NCBI RefSeq assembly: GCF_002304005.1
Contig: NZ_MRCQ01000012.1
Span: 62,001 to 126,000, forward strand
DNA: 64,000 bases
Source: Flavobacterium sp. ACN6
GTDB taxonomy: Bacteria; Bacteroidota; Bacteroidia; Flavobacteriales; Flavobacteriaceae
Direction of reading: 5' to 3'
The notes under the pieces were generated by a model. That model made no database searches. It worked only from the letters and a program-made list of their open reading frames with translations, and was not told the DNA's origin. Shown one piece after another: positions 1 to 8,585 of the stretch. The position numbers and the translations under genes are program-made. The first letter of the stretch is position 1; every line of letters starts with the position of its first letter.

Positions 1-483
1 AATGAACGCATTACCATAAATGGAAAATTAGGAGTTCCGGTCGGCGGTGTAAATGAATCTGCAATTGTGGGTGATATTGAAATTCTATATCGTGTCAATG
101 AAGATGGTACAATGAATCTGCGACTTTTTAATAAAGAAAATGATATTAATTATATCGGACAGGGAATTGGATATACGCAAGGAGTTGGTATTTCTTATGA
201 AGTAGATTTTGACACTTTCAGCGAATTAGTCAATAAACTGTTTAAGAATCACAAAATTGAAAAGGCTGTAAAAGGATCATCTGATGATCTTCAAGATTCC
301 TATCTCAATCCTGACTATATGAACTTTACAAGTAAAAAGGATTCAGATAAAAACAAAAAGAAAACTGCCAAAGAGGAAGAGAAAAAGAAAAAAGAGGAGG
401 AGAAAAAGAAAAAGGAAGATGAAAATAAGCAGAAACAAGAACCAAGTAATAATCAGGGACTAATTCCCGACAATGATTATTAA
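1..483 (+). CDS. C-terminal end of a TamB-like translocation/assembly protein (5' partial)
   Basis: The reading frame is open from the first base of the window, so only the last 160 codons are seen. The motif NYIGQGIGYTQGVGISYEVDF, followed by a short helix, resembles the C-terminal end of the TamB/DUF490 domain, which forms a periplasm-spanning lipid or protein conduit to the outer membrane. The last 50 residues are a highly charged Lys/Glu tail ending in a Gln/Asn-rich stretch, common in Bacteroidota versions. A GTG at 67 is not a credible start because the conserved domain continues upstream of it. The identification rests on remembered family resemblance, and the N-terminal part is needed to confirm it. 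Confidence 0.72.
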   Translation, partial: NERITINGKLGVPVGGVNESAIVGDIEILYRVNEDGTMNLRLFNKENDINYIGQGIGYTQGVGISYEVDFDTFSELVNKLFKNHKIEKAVKGSSDDLQDSYLNPDYMNFTSKKDSDKNKKKTAKEEEKKKKEEEKKKKEDENKQKQEPSNNQGLIPDNDY

Positions 484-508
484 CACTTTGTTAAAAAAAG
501 ACATTTAT

Positions 509-538
509 AAAACCATTATTCTCATAATGGTTTTTTTT
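509..538 (+). terminator. Rho-independent terminator after the TamB-like gene
   Basis: An 11-bp stem (AAAACCATTAT / ATAATGGTTTT) with a 4-nt loop is followed by a run of T. It starts 26 nt after the stop codon. Confidence 0.85.
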
Positions 539-695
539 GTGCTAAATTTAGCGGCTCTATTAGAATTTTTCATCTGAGCGAGAAATTCCGATTTTTATAA
601 CACTTCATTTAGGTATTGTTAATTTTGACGATTTAATTAAAAAGATAGTGATTTATTATTTTTAATGAAATTTTTTCCTAGAAAAAACTTATTAA

Positions 696-775
696 CGAAA
701 ACGTTTGAATTTAACATATTTTATTAATTTATGATAATCGTAACCTGAAAAGTGCTTAATGTTTGCTAATTTTAC
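696..775 (+). promoter_or_regulatory. Putative pfkA control region
   Basis: This lies in the 309-nt gap before pfkA. The palindrome AAACGTTT (699-706), within GAAAACGTTTGA, has the CG-centred shape of LacI-family operators. TAATTTTA (767-774) is a seven-of-eight match to the flavobacterial -7 box TAnnTTTG; no clear -33 TTG is seen. Both assignments are inference from motif shape only. The rest of the gap holds only the upstream terminator and AT-rich sequence. Confidence 0.3.
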
Positions 776-792
776 ACTTTAATACTTAAATA

Positions 793-1779
793 ATGCCAAA
801 AACAATAAAAAAAGTAGGTGTTCTTACGTCAGGAGGAGACTCACCTGGAATGAATGCTGCAATTAGATCAGTTGTTCGAACTTGCGCATATCATAATATA
901 GAATGCATCGGAATTTATAGAGGGTATCAAGGAATGATTGAAGGAGACTTCAAAGAAATGGGACCCCGAAGCGTAAATAATATTGTAAACAAAGGTGGAA
1001 CGATCTTAAAATCGGCTCGTTCAGTTGAGTTTAGAACCCCAGAAGGTAGAAAAAAAGCACACGAAAATCTTTTAAAAGCAGGAATTGATGCTTTGGTAGT
1101 TATTGGTGGAGATGGAAGTTTTACTGGAGGTTTGATTTTTAATTCAGAATATGATTTTCCAGTTATGGGAATTCCGGGTACAATTGATAATGATATTTTT
1201 GGTACGAGTTTTACTTTAGGTTACGACACTGCCTTAAATACTGTTGTAGATTGTATTGATAAAATTAGAGATACAGCAAGTTCTCATAACCGTTTATTCT
1301 TTGTAGAGGTTATGGGTAGAGATGCTGGTCACATTGCTCTTAATGCAGGTATTGGAGCAGGAGCAGAAGAAATTCTTATTCCTGAAGAAGACTTAGGTTT
1401 AGATCGTCTTTTAGATTCACTTCAAAAAAGTAAAGCTTCAGGAAAATCATCAAGTATAGTAGTAATTGCTGAAGGAGATAAAATTGGTAAAAACGTATTC
1501 GAATTAAAAGATTATGTTGAAGCTAATTTACCAGAGTACGATGTAAGAGTATCTGTTTTAGGACACATGCAGCGTGGTGGTTCTCCATCTTGTTTTGACC
1601 GTGTTTTAGCAAGCCGTTTAGGAGTAAAAGCAGTAGAATCTTTAATTGAAGGAAAATCAAATTATATGGTTGGACTTAAAGAAGATAAAGTGGTTTTAAC
1701 GCCGCTTGAGCAGGCTATTAAAGGGAAATCTGAAATAGACAGAGAATTATTAAGAGTGTCAGACATTATGTCGACATAA
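793..1779 (+). CDS. pfkA: ATP-dependent 6-phosphofructokinase
   Basis: Phosphorylates fructose 6-phosphate to fructose 1,6-bisphosphate in glycolysis. The 328-residue length is typical for bacterial PfkA. The ATP-binding segment SGGDSPGMNAAIR is near residues 13-25, GGDGS near 105, the catalytic PGTIDND near 127-133, MGRDAGH near 174 and the substrate-binding HMQRGG near 257. The glycine in GGDGS points to ATP rather than pyrophosphate as phosphoryl donor. The gene is followed after 93 nt by gapA on the same strand with no terminator between them, so co-transcription is likely. The ATG start directly precedes the conserved N terminus. Confidence 0.97.
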   Translation: MPKTIKKVGVLTSGGDSPGMNAAIRSVVRTCAYHNIECIGIYRGYQGMIEGDFKEMGPRSVNNIVNKGGTILKSARSVEFRTPEGRKKAHENLLKAGIDALVVIGGDGSFTGGLIFNSEYDFPVMGIPGTIDNDIFGTSFTLGYDTALNTVVDCIDKIRDTASSHNRLFFVEVMGRDAGHIALNAGIGAGAEEILIPEEDLGLDRLLDSLQKSKASGKSSSIVVIAEGDKIGKNVFELKDYVEANLPEYDVRVSVLGHMQRGGSPSCFDRVLASRLGVKAVESLIEGKSNYMVGLKEDKVVLTPLEQAIKGKSEIDRELLRVSDIMST

Positions 1780-1872
1780 TCCAATATAAAAGTTTAAAAA
1801 GAAGAGAAGTTTATTGTGAGGAAATTAGACTTTGAAATAGTGTAATAAAAACAAAAGCAAAAATTTAGTAAA

Positions 1873-2877
1873 ATGTCAAAAGTAAAATTAGGAATAAACG
1901 GATTTGGACGTATCGGAAGAATCGTTTTTAGAGAGTCTTTCAATAGAGATAATGTAGAAGTTGTTGCAATCAATGACTTGTTAGATGTAGATCACTTAGC
2001 TTATTTATTAAAATATGATTCAGTTCACGGTCGTTTCGATGGAACTGTAGAAGTTAAAGAAGGTAAACTTTACGTAAACGGAAGAAATATCCGTATTACT
2101 GCAGAAAGAAATCCTGCTGATTTAAAATGGAACGAAGTTGATGTTGATGTAGTAGCAGAATGTACTGGTATCTTCACAACTATCGAAACTGCAAATGAGC
2201 ACATTAAAGGTGGTGCTAAAAAAGTAATCATTTCTGCTCCATCTGCAGATGCTCCAATGTTTGTAATGGGAGTAAACCACGAAACTGCAAAAGCTTCTGA
2301 CTTAGTTGTTTCTAATGCTTCTTGTACTACAAACTGTTTAGCTCCTTTAGCTAAAGTTATTCACGATAACTTCGGAATCGTCGAAGCTTTAATGACAACT
2401 GTTCACGCTACAACTTCAACTCAAATGACAGCTGACGGACCTTCAAGAAAAGACTGGAGAGGTGGACGTGCTGCATCAATCAATATCATTCCTTCTTCAA
2501 CAGGTGCTGCAAAAGCGGTTGGAAAAGTAATTCCAGATTTGAATGGAAAATTAACTGGTATGGCTTTCCGTGTTCCTACAGCTGACGTTTCTACAGTGGA
2601 TTTAACTGTAAAAGTAGCTAAAGAAACTTCTTATGAAGAAATTATGGCTGTTTTGAAAAAAGCTTCAGAAAACGAATTGAAAGGTATCTTAGGATATACT
2701 GAAGATGCAGTTGTTTCTCAAGATTTTATTTCAGACAAAAGAACTTCAATCGTTGATGCTACTGCTGGAATTGGTTTAAATTCAACTTTCTTCAAATTGG
2801 TTTCTTGGTATGACAATGAGTACGGATACTCAAGCAAATTAATTGATTTATCTGTGCATATTGCAGGTTTAAAATAA
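1873..2877 (+). CDS. gapA: Type I glyceraldehyde-3-phosphate dehydrogenase
   Basis: Oxidises glyceraldehyde 3-phosphate to 1,3-bisphosphoglycerate with NAD. The Rossmann motif GINGFGRIGR is at residues 7-16, the catalytic cysteine is in SNASCTTN (about Cys151), the partner histidine is in TTVHATT, and the C-terminal signature WYDNEYGYS is complete. The acidic residue after the second strand (VAINDL) favours NAD. Length (334 residues) is normal. Codon use is strongly biased to a few codons, as expected for a highly expressed gene. It lies downstream of pfkA and ends at a strong terminator. Confidence 0.97.
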   Translation: MSKVKLGINGFGRIGRIVFRESFNRDNVEVVAINDLLDVDHLAYLLKYDSVHGRFDGTVEVKEGKLYVNGRNIRITAERNPADLKWNEVDVDVVAECTGIFTTIETANEHIKGGAKKVIISAPSADAPMFVMGVNHETAKASDLVVSNASCTTNCLAPLAKVIHDNFGIVEALMTTVHATTSTQMTADGPSRKDWRGGRAASINIIPSSTGAAKAVGKVIPDLNGKLTGMAFRVPTADVSTVDLTVKVAKETSYEEIMAVLKKASENELKGILGYTEDAVVSQDFISDKRTSIVDATAGIGLNSTFFKLVSWYDNEYGYSSKLIDLSVHIAGLK

Positions 2878-2893
2878 TAATATATATTTTTGC

Positions 2894-2926
2894 AAAATCC
2901 CGTTATCCAATAGCGGGATTTTCTTA
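2894..2926 (+). terminator. Terminator after gapA
   Basis: Stem AAAATCCCG / CGGGATTTT, extendable by the inner pairs TAT/ATA around a CCA loop, followed by a T-rich tail. It closes the pfkA-gapA unit. Confidence 0.85.
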
Positions 2927-3006
2927 TTTTGTTACCTCTATGATTAATGTAGAAAATACACTTTTGAATTAGTAATAGGGAAGACCTAATCCAAAAACAA
3001 AAAAAA

Positions 3007-3858
3007 ATGAAATTAATAGTTGATAGTGGATCTACTAAAGCCGATTGGATTGCAATTGATGATAATGGAAAAGTATTATTCACGACACAAACCCTAGGAT
3101 TAAATCCTGAAATTCTTGACGGTCCGGAAATTATTGAAAGATTAAACGATCGTTTTGATATTTTACAAAACAAAAAAAATGCTACTCATTTATTCTTTTA
3201 CGGTGCCGGTTGTGGTACTGATAGAATGAAAACAGCACTATCACAAATTTTCCAAGAGTATTTCGTTAACGCTATTGTTGATGTTCAAGAAGATACTTAT
3301 GCAGCAGTTTACGCAACAACTCCAAAAGGACAAGAGGCAATTGTTTCTATTTTAGGAACTGGTTCTAACTGCAGCTATTTTGATGGAAAAGTATTGCATC
3401 AAAAAGTTCAGTCATTAGGGTACATCGTTATGGATGACTGCAGCGGAAATGTTTTCGGAAAAGAATTAATTAGAAAGTACTATTTTAATAAAATGCCTAA
3501 GGAATTAGCTTCTGAACTTGAAAAAGAATATGACGTTGATCCAGATTTTATTAAAAATAAATTATATAAAGAACCAAATCCAAATGCTTACTTAGCAACG
3601 TATGCGAAGTTTTTAATTAAGCACAAAGACACTGAGTTCTGCAGAAAAATTATCTTTAAAGGAATGAAATCTTTCGTTAAGAATTACATTCAGCAATTCG
3701 ATAACTGTAAAGAAGTTCCAGTTCATTTCGTAGGTTCTATTGCATTTTATTTAAAAGATGAATTACAAGAGACTTTCAATAAATATGAACTTCAATTAGG
3801 GAATGTTTTAAGAAGACCTATTGATGGATTAATTGCTTACCATGTCGCTAATCAATAG
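3007..3858 (+). CDS. BadF/BcrA-type sugar kinase, probably N-acetylglucosamine kinase
   Basis: An ASKHA-fold kinase of the BadF/BadG/BcrA/BcrD ATPase family. The phosphate-1 loop DSGSTKADW is at residues 6-14, a second glycine-rich nucleotide loop is in ILGTGSNCS near residue 120, and CSGNVFGKELI follows. Bacteroidota members of this length (283 residues) are usually assigned as GlcNAc kinases, and the window also carries a GlcNAc utilisation locus at 31-44 kb that would need GlcNAc-6-phosphate. It overlaps the long form of the mgsA reading frame. The exact substrate (GlcNAc, glucosamine or other) is inferred. Confidence 0.75.
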   Translation: MKLIVDSGSTKADWIAIDDNGKVLFTTQTLGLNPEILDGPEIIERLNDRFDILQNKKNATHLFFYGAGCGTDRMKTALSQIFQEYFVNAIVDVQEDTYAAVYATTPKGQEAIVSILGTGSNCSYFDGKVLHQKVQSLGYIVMDDCSGNVFGKELIRKYYFNKMPKELASELEKEYDVDPDFIKNKLYKEPNPNAYLATYAKFLIKHKDTEFCRKIIFKGMKSFVKNYIQQFDNCKEVPVHFVGSIAFYLKDELQETFNKYELQLGNVLRRPIDGLIAYHVANQ

Positions 3859-3868
3859 TTCTGGTTTT

Positions 3869-4243
3869 ATGGAAATTGCCATTATTGCTCATGATGGAAA
3901 AAAAGCTGATTTAATTGATTTTTTGATTAAAAATGAGGCTGTTTTACACAATGAAAAAGTAAGGCTGATTGGTACAGGAACAACTGGAGGAAAAGCTGAA
4001 GCAGCTGGATTTAAAACGCAAAGAATGCTTTCTGGTCCTCTTGGAGGCGATGCGCAGATTGCAGGAAGAGTAGCGGAAGGAATAACTCAAATGGTTTTCT
4101 TCTTTAAAGATCCACTGTCAAGTCATCCACACGAAGCTGATATTAATATGCTGATTCGTGTTTGTGATGTACATAATGTGCCGCTGGCAACCAATGAAGC
4201 AACGGCACAATTATTACTAGATGCTATTGCACAGCAATTATAG
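3869..4243 (+). CDS. mgsA: Methylglyoxal synthase
   Basis: Converts dihydroxyacetone phosphate to methylglyoxal and phosphate, a bypass of lower glycolysis when phosphate is limiting. The active-site segment GPLGGDAQIA and the FFFKDPLSSHPHEADI region with its conserved histidine and aspartate are intact. I chose the ATG at 3869 (MEIAIIAHDGKK), which matches the usual N terminus. An ATG at 3833 would add 12 residues that overlap the kinase gene and look non-conserved. Position after pfkA, gapA and a sugar kinase suggests a sugar-phosphate cluster. Its 3' end overlaps the convergent ridA by 20 nt. Confidence 0.92.
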   Translation: MEIAIIAHDGKKADLIDFLIKNEAVLHNEKVRLIGTGTTGGKAEAAGFKTQRMLSGPLGGDAQIAGRVAEGITQMVFFFKDPLSSHPHEADINMLIRVCDVHNVPLATNEATAQLLLDAIAQQL

Positions 4244-4604
4244 AAATCTCAACATTTACATTTTTTGGCAGACAAGCCACTTGAACCGTTTCACGAGCTG
4301 GAGCGGTTTTTTCGTTAAAATAAGAACCGTAAACTGTGTTTATTGCTCCAAAGTTATTCATGTCCATAATGAAAATTGTAGCCTTTACTACATTCTCAAA
4401 AGTCATCCCTGCAGCTTCAAGAATTGCGGCAATGTTCTGCATAACCTGATTGGTTTCGTCATTAATATTGTCTGTAATCAATTCTCCTGACTCAGGATTA
4501 ATTGCAATTTGTCCAGATGCATAAAGTGTATTTCCAGATAATACGGCCTGATTATAAGGCCCGATTGGAGCCGGAGCTTTGTCGGTAAAGATGATTTTTT
4601 TCAT
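4224..4604 (-). CDS. ridA: RidA family enamine/imine deaminase
   Basis: Hydrolyses reactive 2-aminoacrylate and related enamine intermediates made by PLP enzymes. GPYNQAV near residue 18, ASGQIAINPESGEL near 30-43, and the substrate-carboxylate-binding arginine in APARETVQVACLP near residue 105 are all present. The 126-residue length is standard. It lies 27 nt downstream of lptD on the same strand, so it is probably co-transcribed with it, although the functions are unrelated. The end overlaps the convergent mgsA. Confidence 0.93.
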   Translation of the reverse strand: MKKIIFTDKAPAPIGPYNQAVLSGNTLYASGQIAINPESGELITDNINDETNQVMQNIAAILEAAGMTFENVVKATIFIMDMNNFGAINTVYGSYFNEKTAPARETVQVACLPKNVNVEISIIAVQ

Positions 4605-4631
4605 AATAAAGTTATTTGATTTGAAAGTAGT

Positions 4632-7277
4632 TTATCTATTAGAAACGCTTCGTTTGTTCCATTTAATATCACTAAGCATACCAGATTTAATACCGATGAA
4701 GAAATTCCAGTTAGAATTTGTTCCAAGCGGCTGCCAGTTAAATGCCATTCTCCAGCTCAATAAGTCTCTTTCAAAACGGAATTGAGTAAAAGTAACACCT
4801 TTTTGTACAAAGTCATAACCAGTAGAAACTCCGCCTTTCCATTTCGGTGTAATATCTGTATTGATCGAAACCATTAGAGAGTTTCCTGAAATTTCATTTT
4901 GTCTTCCCGTATTTGAGTACGTAAGGGAGTAGGCTAAAGTCATATCCCATGGAATTTTCGAATTAAAAAACTCCGTAATTACATCTTCTTTTTCAGGTTC
5001 ATCGATAAACTGGCTGTTACGGCTGTCATTTAAGTCGGTATTTGTACCAAACAAATCATCACTTCGACCTCCATTCCGCTGACTCTGCGTATTTTTCTCT
5101 TTGCCGGTGCCTTTATTTGAAAACGAATAATTGACAGTTACATTCGCACTGGTTAATCGAAATAAACTTCCTCCATTATCAATGTTGAACTTATTGATTT
5201 TTTGGTTACCACTATCAAGTGCATAAGGGTCAAGTGTTGCACCAAAATTCATGTTCATTTTATTGTCAAAAAATTGTGTTCCACCGCTTACTAAAACAGG
5301 CTGCCATGCAAATGTTGATGTTCCATCAGCATCGAAGTTGTAACTTGTGCTCAAGTTTAAGTTGTTTAACAGCATTATTTTTTTAGGCTCTGTTTTTGTG
5401 CTGTCTCGATCTCTAACTTTGGCTTCAAAAGTATTGCTTAATGCAAAACCGACAATGTTAGAATTTTCTTTGCTTGGCTGTCCAAAAATACCATTCTCAA
5501 ACCTTGTATATTCGTTAGTTATTCTTCCAGTCGCATCAACTGCATAAGTGTCGTAATAACGCTCAAAGCTTGGGGTGTAAGCATAGGTTATACTCGGACG
5601 CATTACGTGTCTAATAGACTGTATTCTTTTATCTTCTCCAAAATTAAAAGTTCCGTAAATAGTGGTTCCTAAATTGGTGCTGAAATTGTAAGTTCTAAAA
5701 GAATCAAAACCATTTACAGGTGTATCTACGGATTTTCCTTCAGACGGATCGTAGCTTTTATCTATGGTTTTATTAACCCATGTTTCTTGATAAGTAGTAG
5801 AAGCTCCAGCACTAAAATATTTAAAAAGCTTAAAGTTCGTACTCAACGGAATAGTGTGCTGCATTCCTAACTGAGCATCGTTAAACATCTGCGGTTTAAA
5901 AAACAATGAATCTTTTGTTTTAAAGTAGTTTTTACCACTTACGCTGTATTGAAGGTTAATGTTTTTAATAAAACCTTTTTTAACGCCATTTTTACCAACA
6001 AAAGGATATACACGATCAATGCTTCCCTGTAAAGATGGAAGTGTCATAATAATGTCTTCTGTCTGCGTATTTTGACTATGTGTTGCAGATAGCGCAATAC
6101 GAGAACCAGGAATCGTATTAAAAGTTTTGTTGTAGGTAATAGAGGAACTTAAAGTATTATTTAAGTTCGATCCAATATTGGCTTGGTTGATAGACTGCTT
6201 GAAGTATTTACTACTTCCCATGTTAACCGATGCTGAAAAGGTTGAATTAGGGTTTGATTTTGTGTCTTTAGAGTGCGACCATTGAATGTTGTAAATACCT
6301 TGTTTTGTATAATCCGGATAACCACGCTCACTATTAATAAGGTTTTCAAAACGAACATTGATATTTCCGCGATACTTGTATCTTGTAGCATACGCCGATT
6401 CGAAACGCATGGCGTAACTTCCATTTGTATAATAATCTCCAAGTACGGTCAAATCATAATTATCACTCAATGCAAAGTAATAACCTCCATTTTGCAATGA
6501 AAAACCTCTTGTATTCGAATCGTTGTAACTTGGAACTATAATTCCTGAAACGCTTTTTTCTTGACTCAAAGGGAAGTATCCATAAGGTAATGCTAGTGGA
6601 GTAGGAACATCAGCAATAACCATTTGAGTTAAACCCGTTACGATTTTTTTTCCAGGAACGAATTTGATTTTTTGAGTTCGGAAATAATATTCTGGATTAT
6701 CAATATCTGAAGCTGTAGTGATACGTGCTCCTTTTAAATAATAAACAGAATCATTTTCTTTTTTAGTAACCGCAGCTTTTATGTTTAATTCACCTTGTTT
6801 GGTTCTTGAATTATAAATTAAAGCTTTTTTTGTCTTGAAATTAAAACGGATAGAGTCGGGTTGTACTTCGCTTGATCCTTGTTTGAAGTTTGGATATTGA
6901 GTTAAAACTCCCGCAGAATCTTTAATTCTTCCGGCGTAAACTTCATCTTTTTCATAATTAAGAACAATTATACCAGATTTTAATTCAACATCTTTATAGT
7001 ATAATTCTGCCTCATTATACAAAGTGATCGTTTTTCTCTTTTGATCGATCTTCGCATAATCTTTAGCCTTGTATCGCACCTTTCCGTCCAAAAAAGCTTT
7101 TTTGGGTTTTACGGTATCAAGCTTTATAGTGTCTGTAATTGCTGGAGCTTCTTTATCTGTTTGTTTTACAGCAGGTAAAGGCTTTTTTTTATTTTTTATT
7201 TCTTGCGAATATAAATTACCACAACCTATAGTTAGGAAAAATGATATTAAAACGATATTAAATAAGTTTGTATGCAA
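4632..7277 (-). CDS. LptD-like LPS-assembly outer-membrane protein
   Basis: Predicted outer-membrane LPS translocon. After a signal sequence (FNIVLISFFLTIGCGNLYSQ) there is an LptA/OstA-like beta-taco segment (about residues 70-180 of this model, beginning VRYKAKDYAKID). A long beta-barrel rich in aromatic and Asn/Ser residues follows to the C terminus. The open frame reaches an ATG at 7361, but I prefer the TTG at 7277. It places the signal peptide at the N terminus and falls just downstream of a promoter-like pair (7298-7328), whereas the ATG would lie upstream of that promoter and add a basic, non-conserved stretch. ridA follows 27 nt downstream. Product assignment is good; the start is uncertain. 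Confidence 0.85.
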   Translation of the reverse strand: MHTNLFNIVLISFFLTIGCGNLYSQEIKNKKKPLPAVKQTDKEAPAITDTIKLDTVKPKKAFLDGKVRYKAKDYAKIDQKRKTITLYNEAELYYKDVELKSGIIVLNYEKDEVYAGRIKDSAGVLTQYPNFKQGSSEVQPDSIRFNFKTKKALIYNSRTKQGELNIKAAVTKKENDSVYYLKGARITTASDIDNPEYYFRTQKIKFVPGKKIVTGLTQMVIADVPTPLALPYGYFPLSQEKSVSGIIVPSYNDSNTRGFSLQNGGYYFALSDNYDLTVLGDYYTNGSYAMRFESAYATRYKYRGNINVRFENLINSERGYPDYTKQGIYNIQWSHSKDTKSNPNSTFSASVNMGSSKYFKQSINQANIGSNLNNTLSSSITYNKTFNTIPGSRIALSATHSQNTQTEDIIMTLPSLQGSIDRVYPFVGKNGVKKGFIKNINLQYSVSGKNYFKTKDSLFFKPQMFNDAQLGMQHTIPLSTNFKLFKYFSAGASTTYQETWVNKTIDKSYDPSEGKSVDTPVNGFDSFRTYNFSTNLGTTIYGTFNFGEDKRIQSIRHVMRPSITYAYTPSFERYYDTYAVDATGRITNEYTRFENGIFGQPSKENSNIVGFALSNTFEAKVRDRDSTKTEPKKIMLLNNLNLSTSYNFDADGTSTFAWQPVLVSGGTQFFDNKMNMNFGATLDPYALDSGNQKINKFNIDNGGSLFRLTSANVTVNYSFSNKGTGKEKNTQSQRNGGRSDDLFGTNTDLNDSRNSQFIDEPEKEDVITEFFNSKIPWDMTLAYSLTYSNTGRQNEISGNSLMVSINTDITPKWKGGVSTGYDFVQKGVTFTQFRFERDLLSWRMAFNWQPLGTNSNWNFFIGIKSGMLSDIKWNKRSVSNR

Positions 7278-7297
7278 AGGTTTAAATGCTATTTTTG
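7268..7297 (+). promoter_or_regulatory. Promoter for the amidase gene
   Basis: TTG at 7268-7270, a 19-nt spacer and an exact TAnnTTTG box (TATTTTTG, 7290-7297) match the flavobacterial consensus. It would give a leader of roughly 100 nt before the amidase ATG at 7411, and it overlaps the proposed lptD start. Confidence 0.5.
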
Positions 7298-7328
7298 TAA
7301 AAGTATGGCGTGTTTTTTGACATGTCAA
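7298..7328 (-). promoter_or_regulatory. Possible promoter for lptD
   Basis: Read on the minus strand, TTG (7328-7326), a 20-nt spacer and TACTTTTA (7305-7298, one mismatch to the consensus) lie about 20 nt before the TTG start codon at 7277. It abuts the opposing amidase promoter. Confidence 0.4.
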
Positions 7329-7410
7329 ACTTACATATAATTTTTTGGCAAAAATAATCAATTCTAAAAATTATAACTGCTGCATTTTATTAAAATTAAC
7401 TTTTAGATTT

Positions 7411-8535
7411 ATGAATAGAATTAACAAATTTAAGGTAATATTTACTTTATTTCTAACGATACTGTCTTTTTATGCTCATAGTCAGTCAAATGTGTTTAAG
7501 GTGACTTTGGATGCCGGACACGGAGCTCATGACTTTGGAGCAGTTTATAGCGGCAGAATTGAAAAAAATATTGCTTTAGCTATTGTTTTAAAAGTGGGCA
7601 AAATTTTAGAGCTTAACCCAAATGTAAACGTAATTTATACTCGTAAGACCGATGTTTTTATAGATTTGGTCGAAAGAGCAAATATTGCAAACAGAGCAAA
7701 CTCAAATATTTTTGTTTCTATTCACTGTAACGCAAATAAAAATACTGCCGCGGATGGAACTGAGACTTATGTAATGGGTTTAAGTAAAGTTGCCTCAAAC
7801 TTAGAAGCTGCGAAAAAAGAGAACTCCGTAATTACTTTAGAGAAAGATTATCAACGGAAATATGAAGGATTCGATCCAAATTCTCCTGAATCAATGATCG
7901 GAATGACTTTAATGCAGGAAGAATATTTGGACAACAGTATTTCATTAGCAACTAAAATTGAAGATAACTTTGAGAAATTAGGTAAAAAACTTCGTCAAGG
8001 CGGTGTAAAGCAAGCGCCGTTTATGGTACTTCATAAAGCATATATGCCGAGAGTTTTGGTTGAAACAGGTTTTGTTTCTAATCCGACAGAAGGAAATATT
8101 TTAAATTCGGAAGAAGGGCAGGACGACATTGCGAGAGCAATTGCCGAAGCGATCTTAAGTTATAAAAGAGAATATTTTGGATCAGGAGCACCAGAAGCTG
8201 CTGAGAGTAGGCCAGTAAGAGATACTTCAACTCCAGTAAAACCAAAGACTACAGCTGTAACAGCTGCGAAGAGTGCTCCAAAAGGAACATTTTTTAAGGT
8301 TCAGTTAATAGCAAGTATCAAAAAAACACCTTTAGAACCAAAAAACTTTAAAGGACTTAAAAATGTGTCAATGCTATATGAAAATAATATTTATAAATAT
8401 TTCTACGAAGAAACTTCAAGTTACGAAACAGCGCAAAAGTACTTGCAAGAAGCTAAAAGTAAAGGATATGGCGCAGCGTTTTTAGTGGCAACCAAAGATG
8501 GAGAAAAAATCAATATTCAGGACGCAATTAAATAA
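7411..8535 (+). CDS. N-acetylmuramoyl-L-alanine amidase with C-terminal SPOR-like domain
   Basis: Cleaves the amide bond between MurNAc and the stem peptide during cell separation or wall turnover. A signal peptide (VIFTLFLTILSFYAHSQ) precedes an Amidase_3 domain. Its zinc ligands are in LDAGHGAHDFGA, GRIEKNIAL and VSIHCNAN, and the catalytic glutamate is in VETGFVSNPTE. After a Thr/Lys/Ala-rich linker, the last 80 residues (FKVQLIAS onward) resemble a peptidoglycan-binding SPOR fold. I chose the ATG at 7411 because the frame upstream of it (to 7345) adds residues before the signal peptide. The MlaD-like gene follows after 50 nt. Confidence 0.9.
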   Translation: MNRINKFKVIFTLFLTILSFYAHSQSNVFKVTLDAGHGAHDFGAVYSGRIEKNIALAIVLKVGKILELNPNVNVIYTRKTDVFIDLVERANIANRANSNIFVSIHCNANKNTAADGTETYVMGLSKVASNLEAAKKENSVITLEKDYQRKYEGFDPNSPESMIGMTLMQEEYLDNSISLATKIEDNFEKLGKKLRQGGVKQAPFMVLHKAYMPRVLVETGFVSNPTEGNILNSEEGQDDIARAIAEAILSYKREYFGSGAPEAAESRPVRDTSTPVKPKTTAVTAAKSAPKGTFFKVQLIASIKKTPLEPKNFKGLKNVSMLYENNIYKYFYEETSSYETAQKYLQEAKSKGYGAAFLVATKDGEKINIQDAIK

Positions 8536-8585
8536 TAGGCGCAAGTTCGAATATTTATATTAATTTTGTATAAACACTTAGAATT

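Noticed and set aside
67..483. GTG at 67 as the start of a 138-residue gene
   Set aside because: The frame is open to the window edge and the conserved TamB-like sequence extends upstream of the GTG.
2718..3173. Minus-strand open frame overlapping gapA and the kinase gene
   Set aside because: It runs antisense to two well-supported genes, crosses a terminator and has no recognisable domain.
7278..7361. ATG at 7361 as start of lptD
   Set aside because: It would add a basic, poorly conserved N terminus before the signal peptide and lies upstream of the likely promoter. It is kept only as an alternative.
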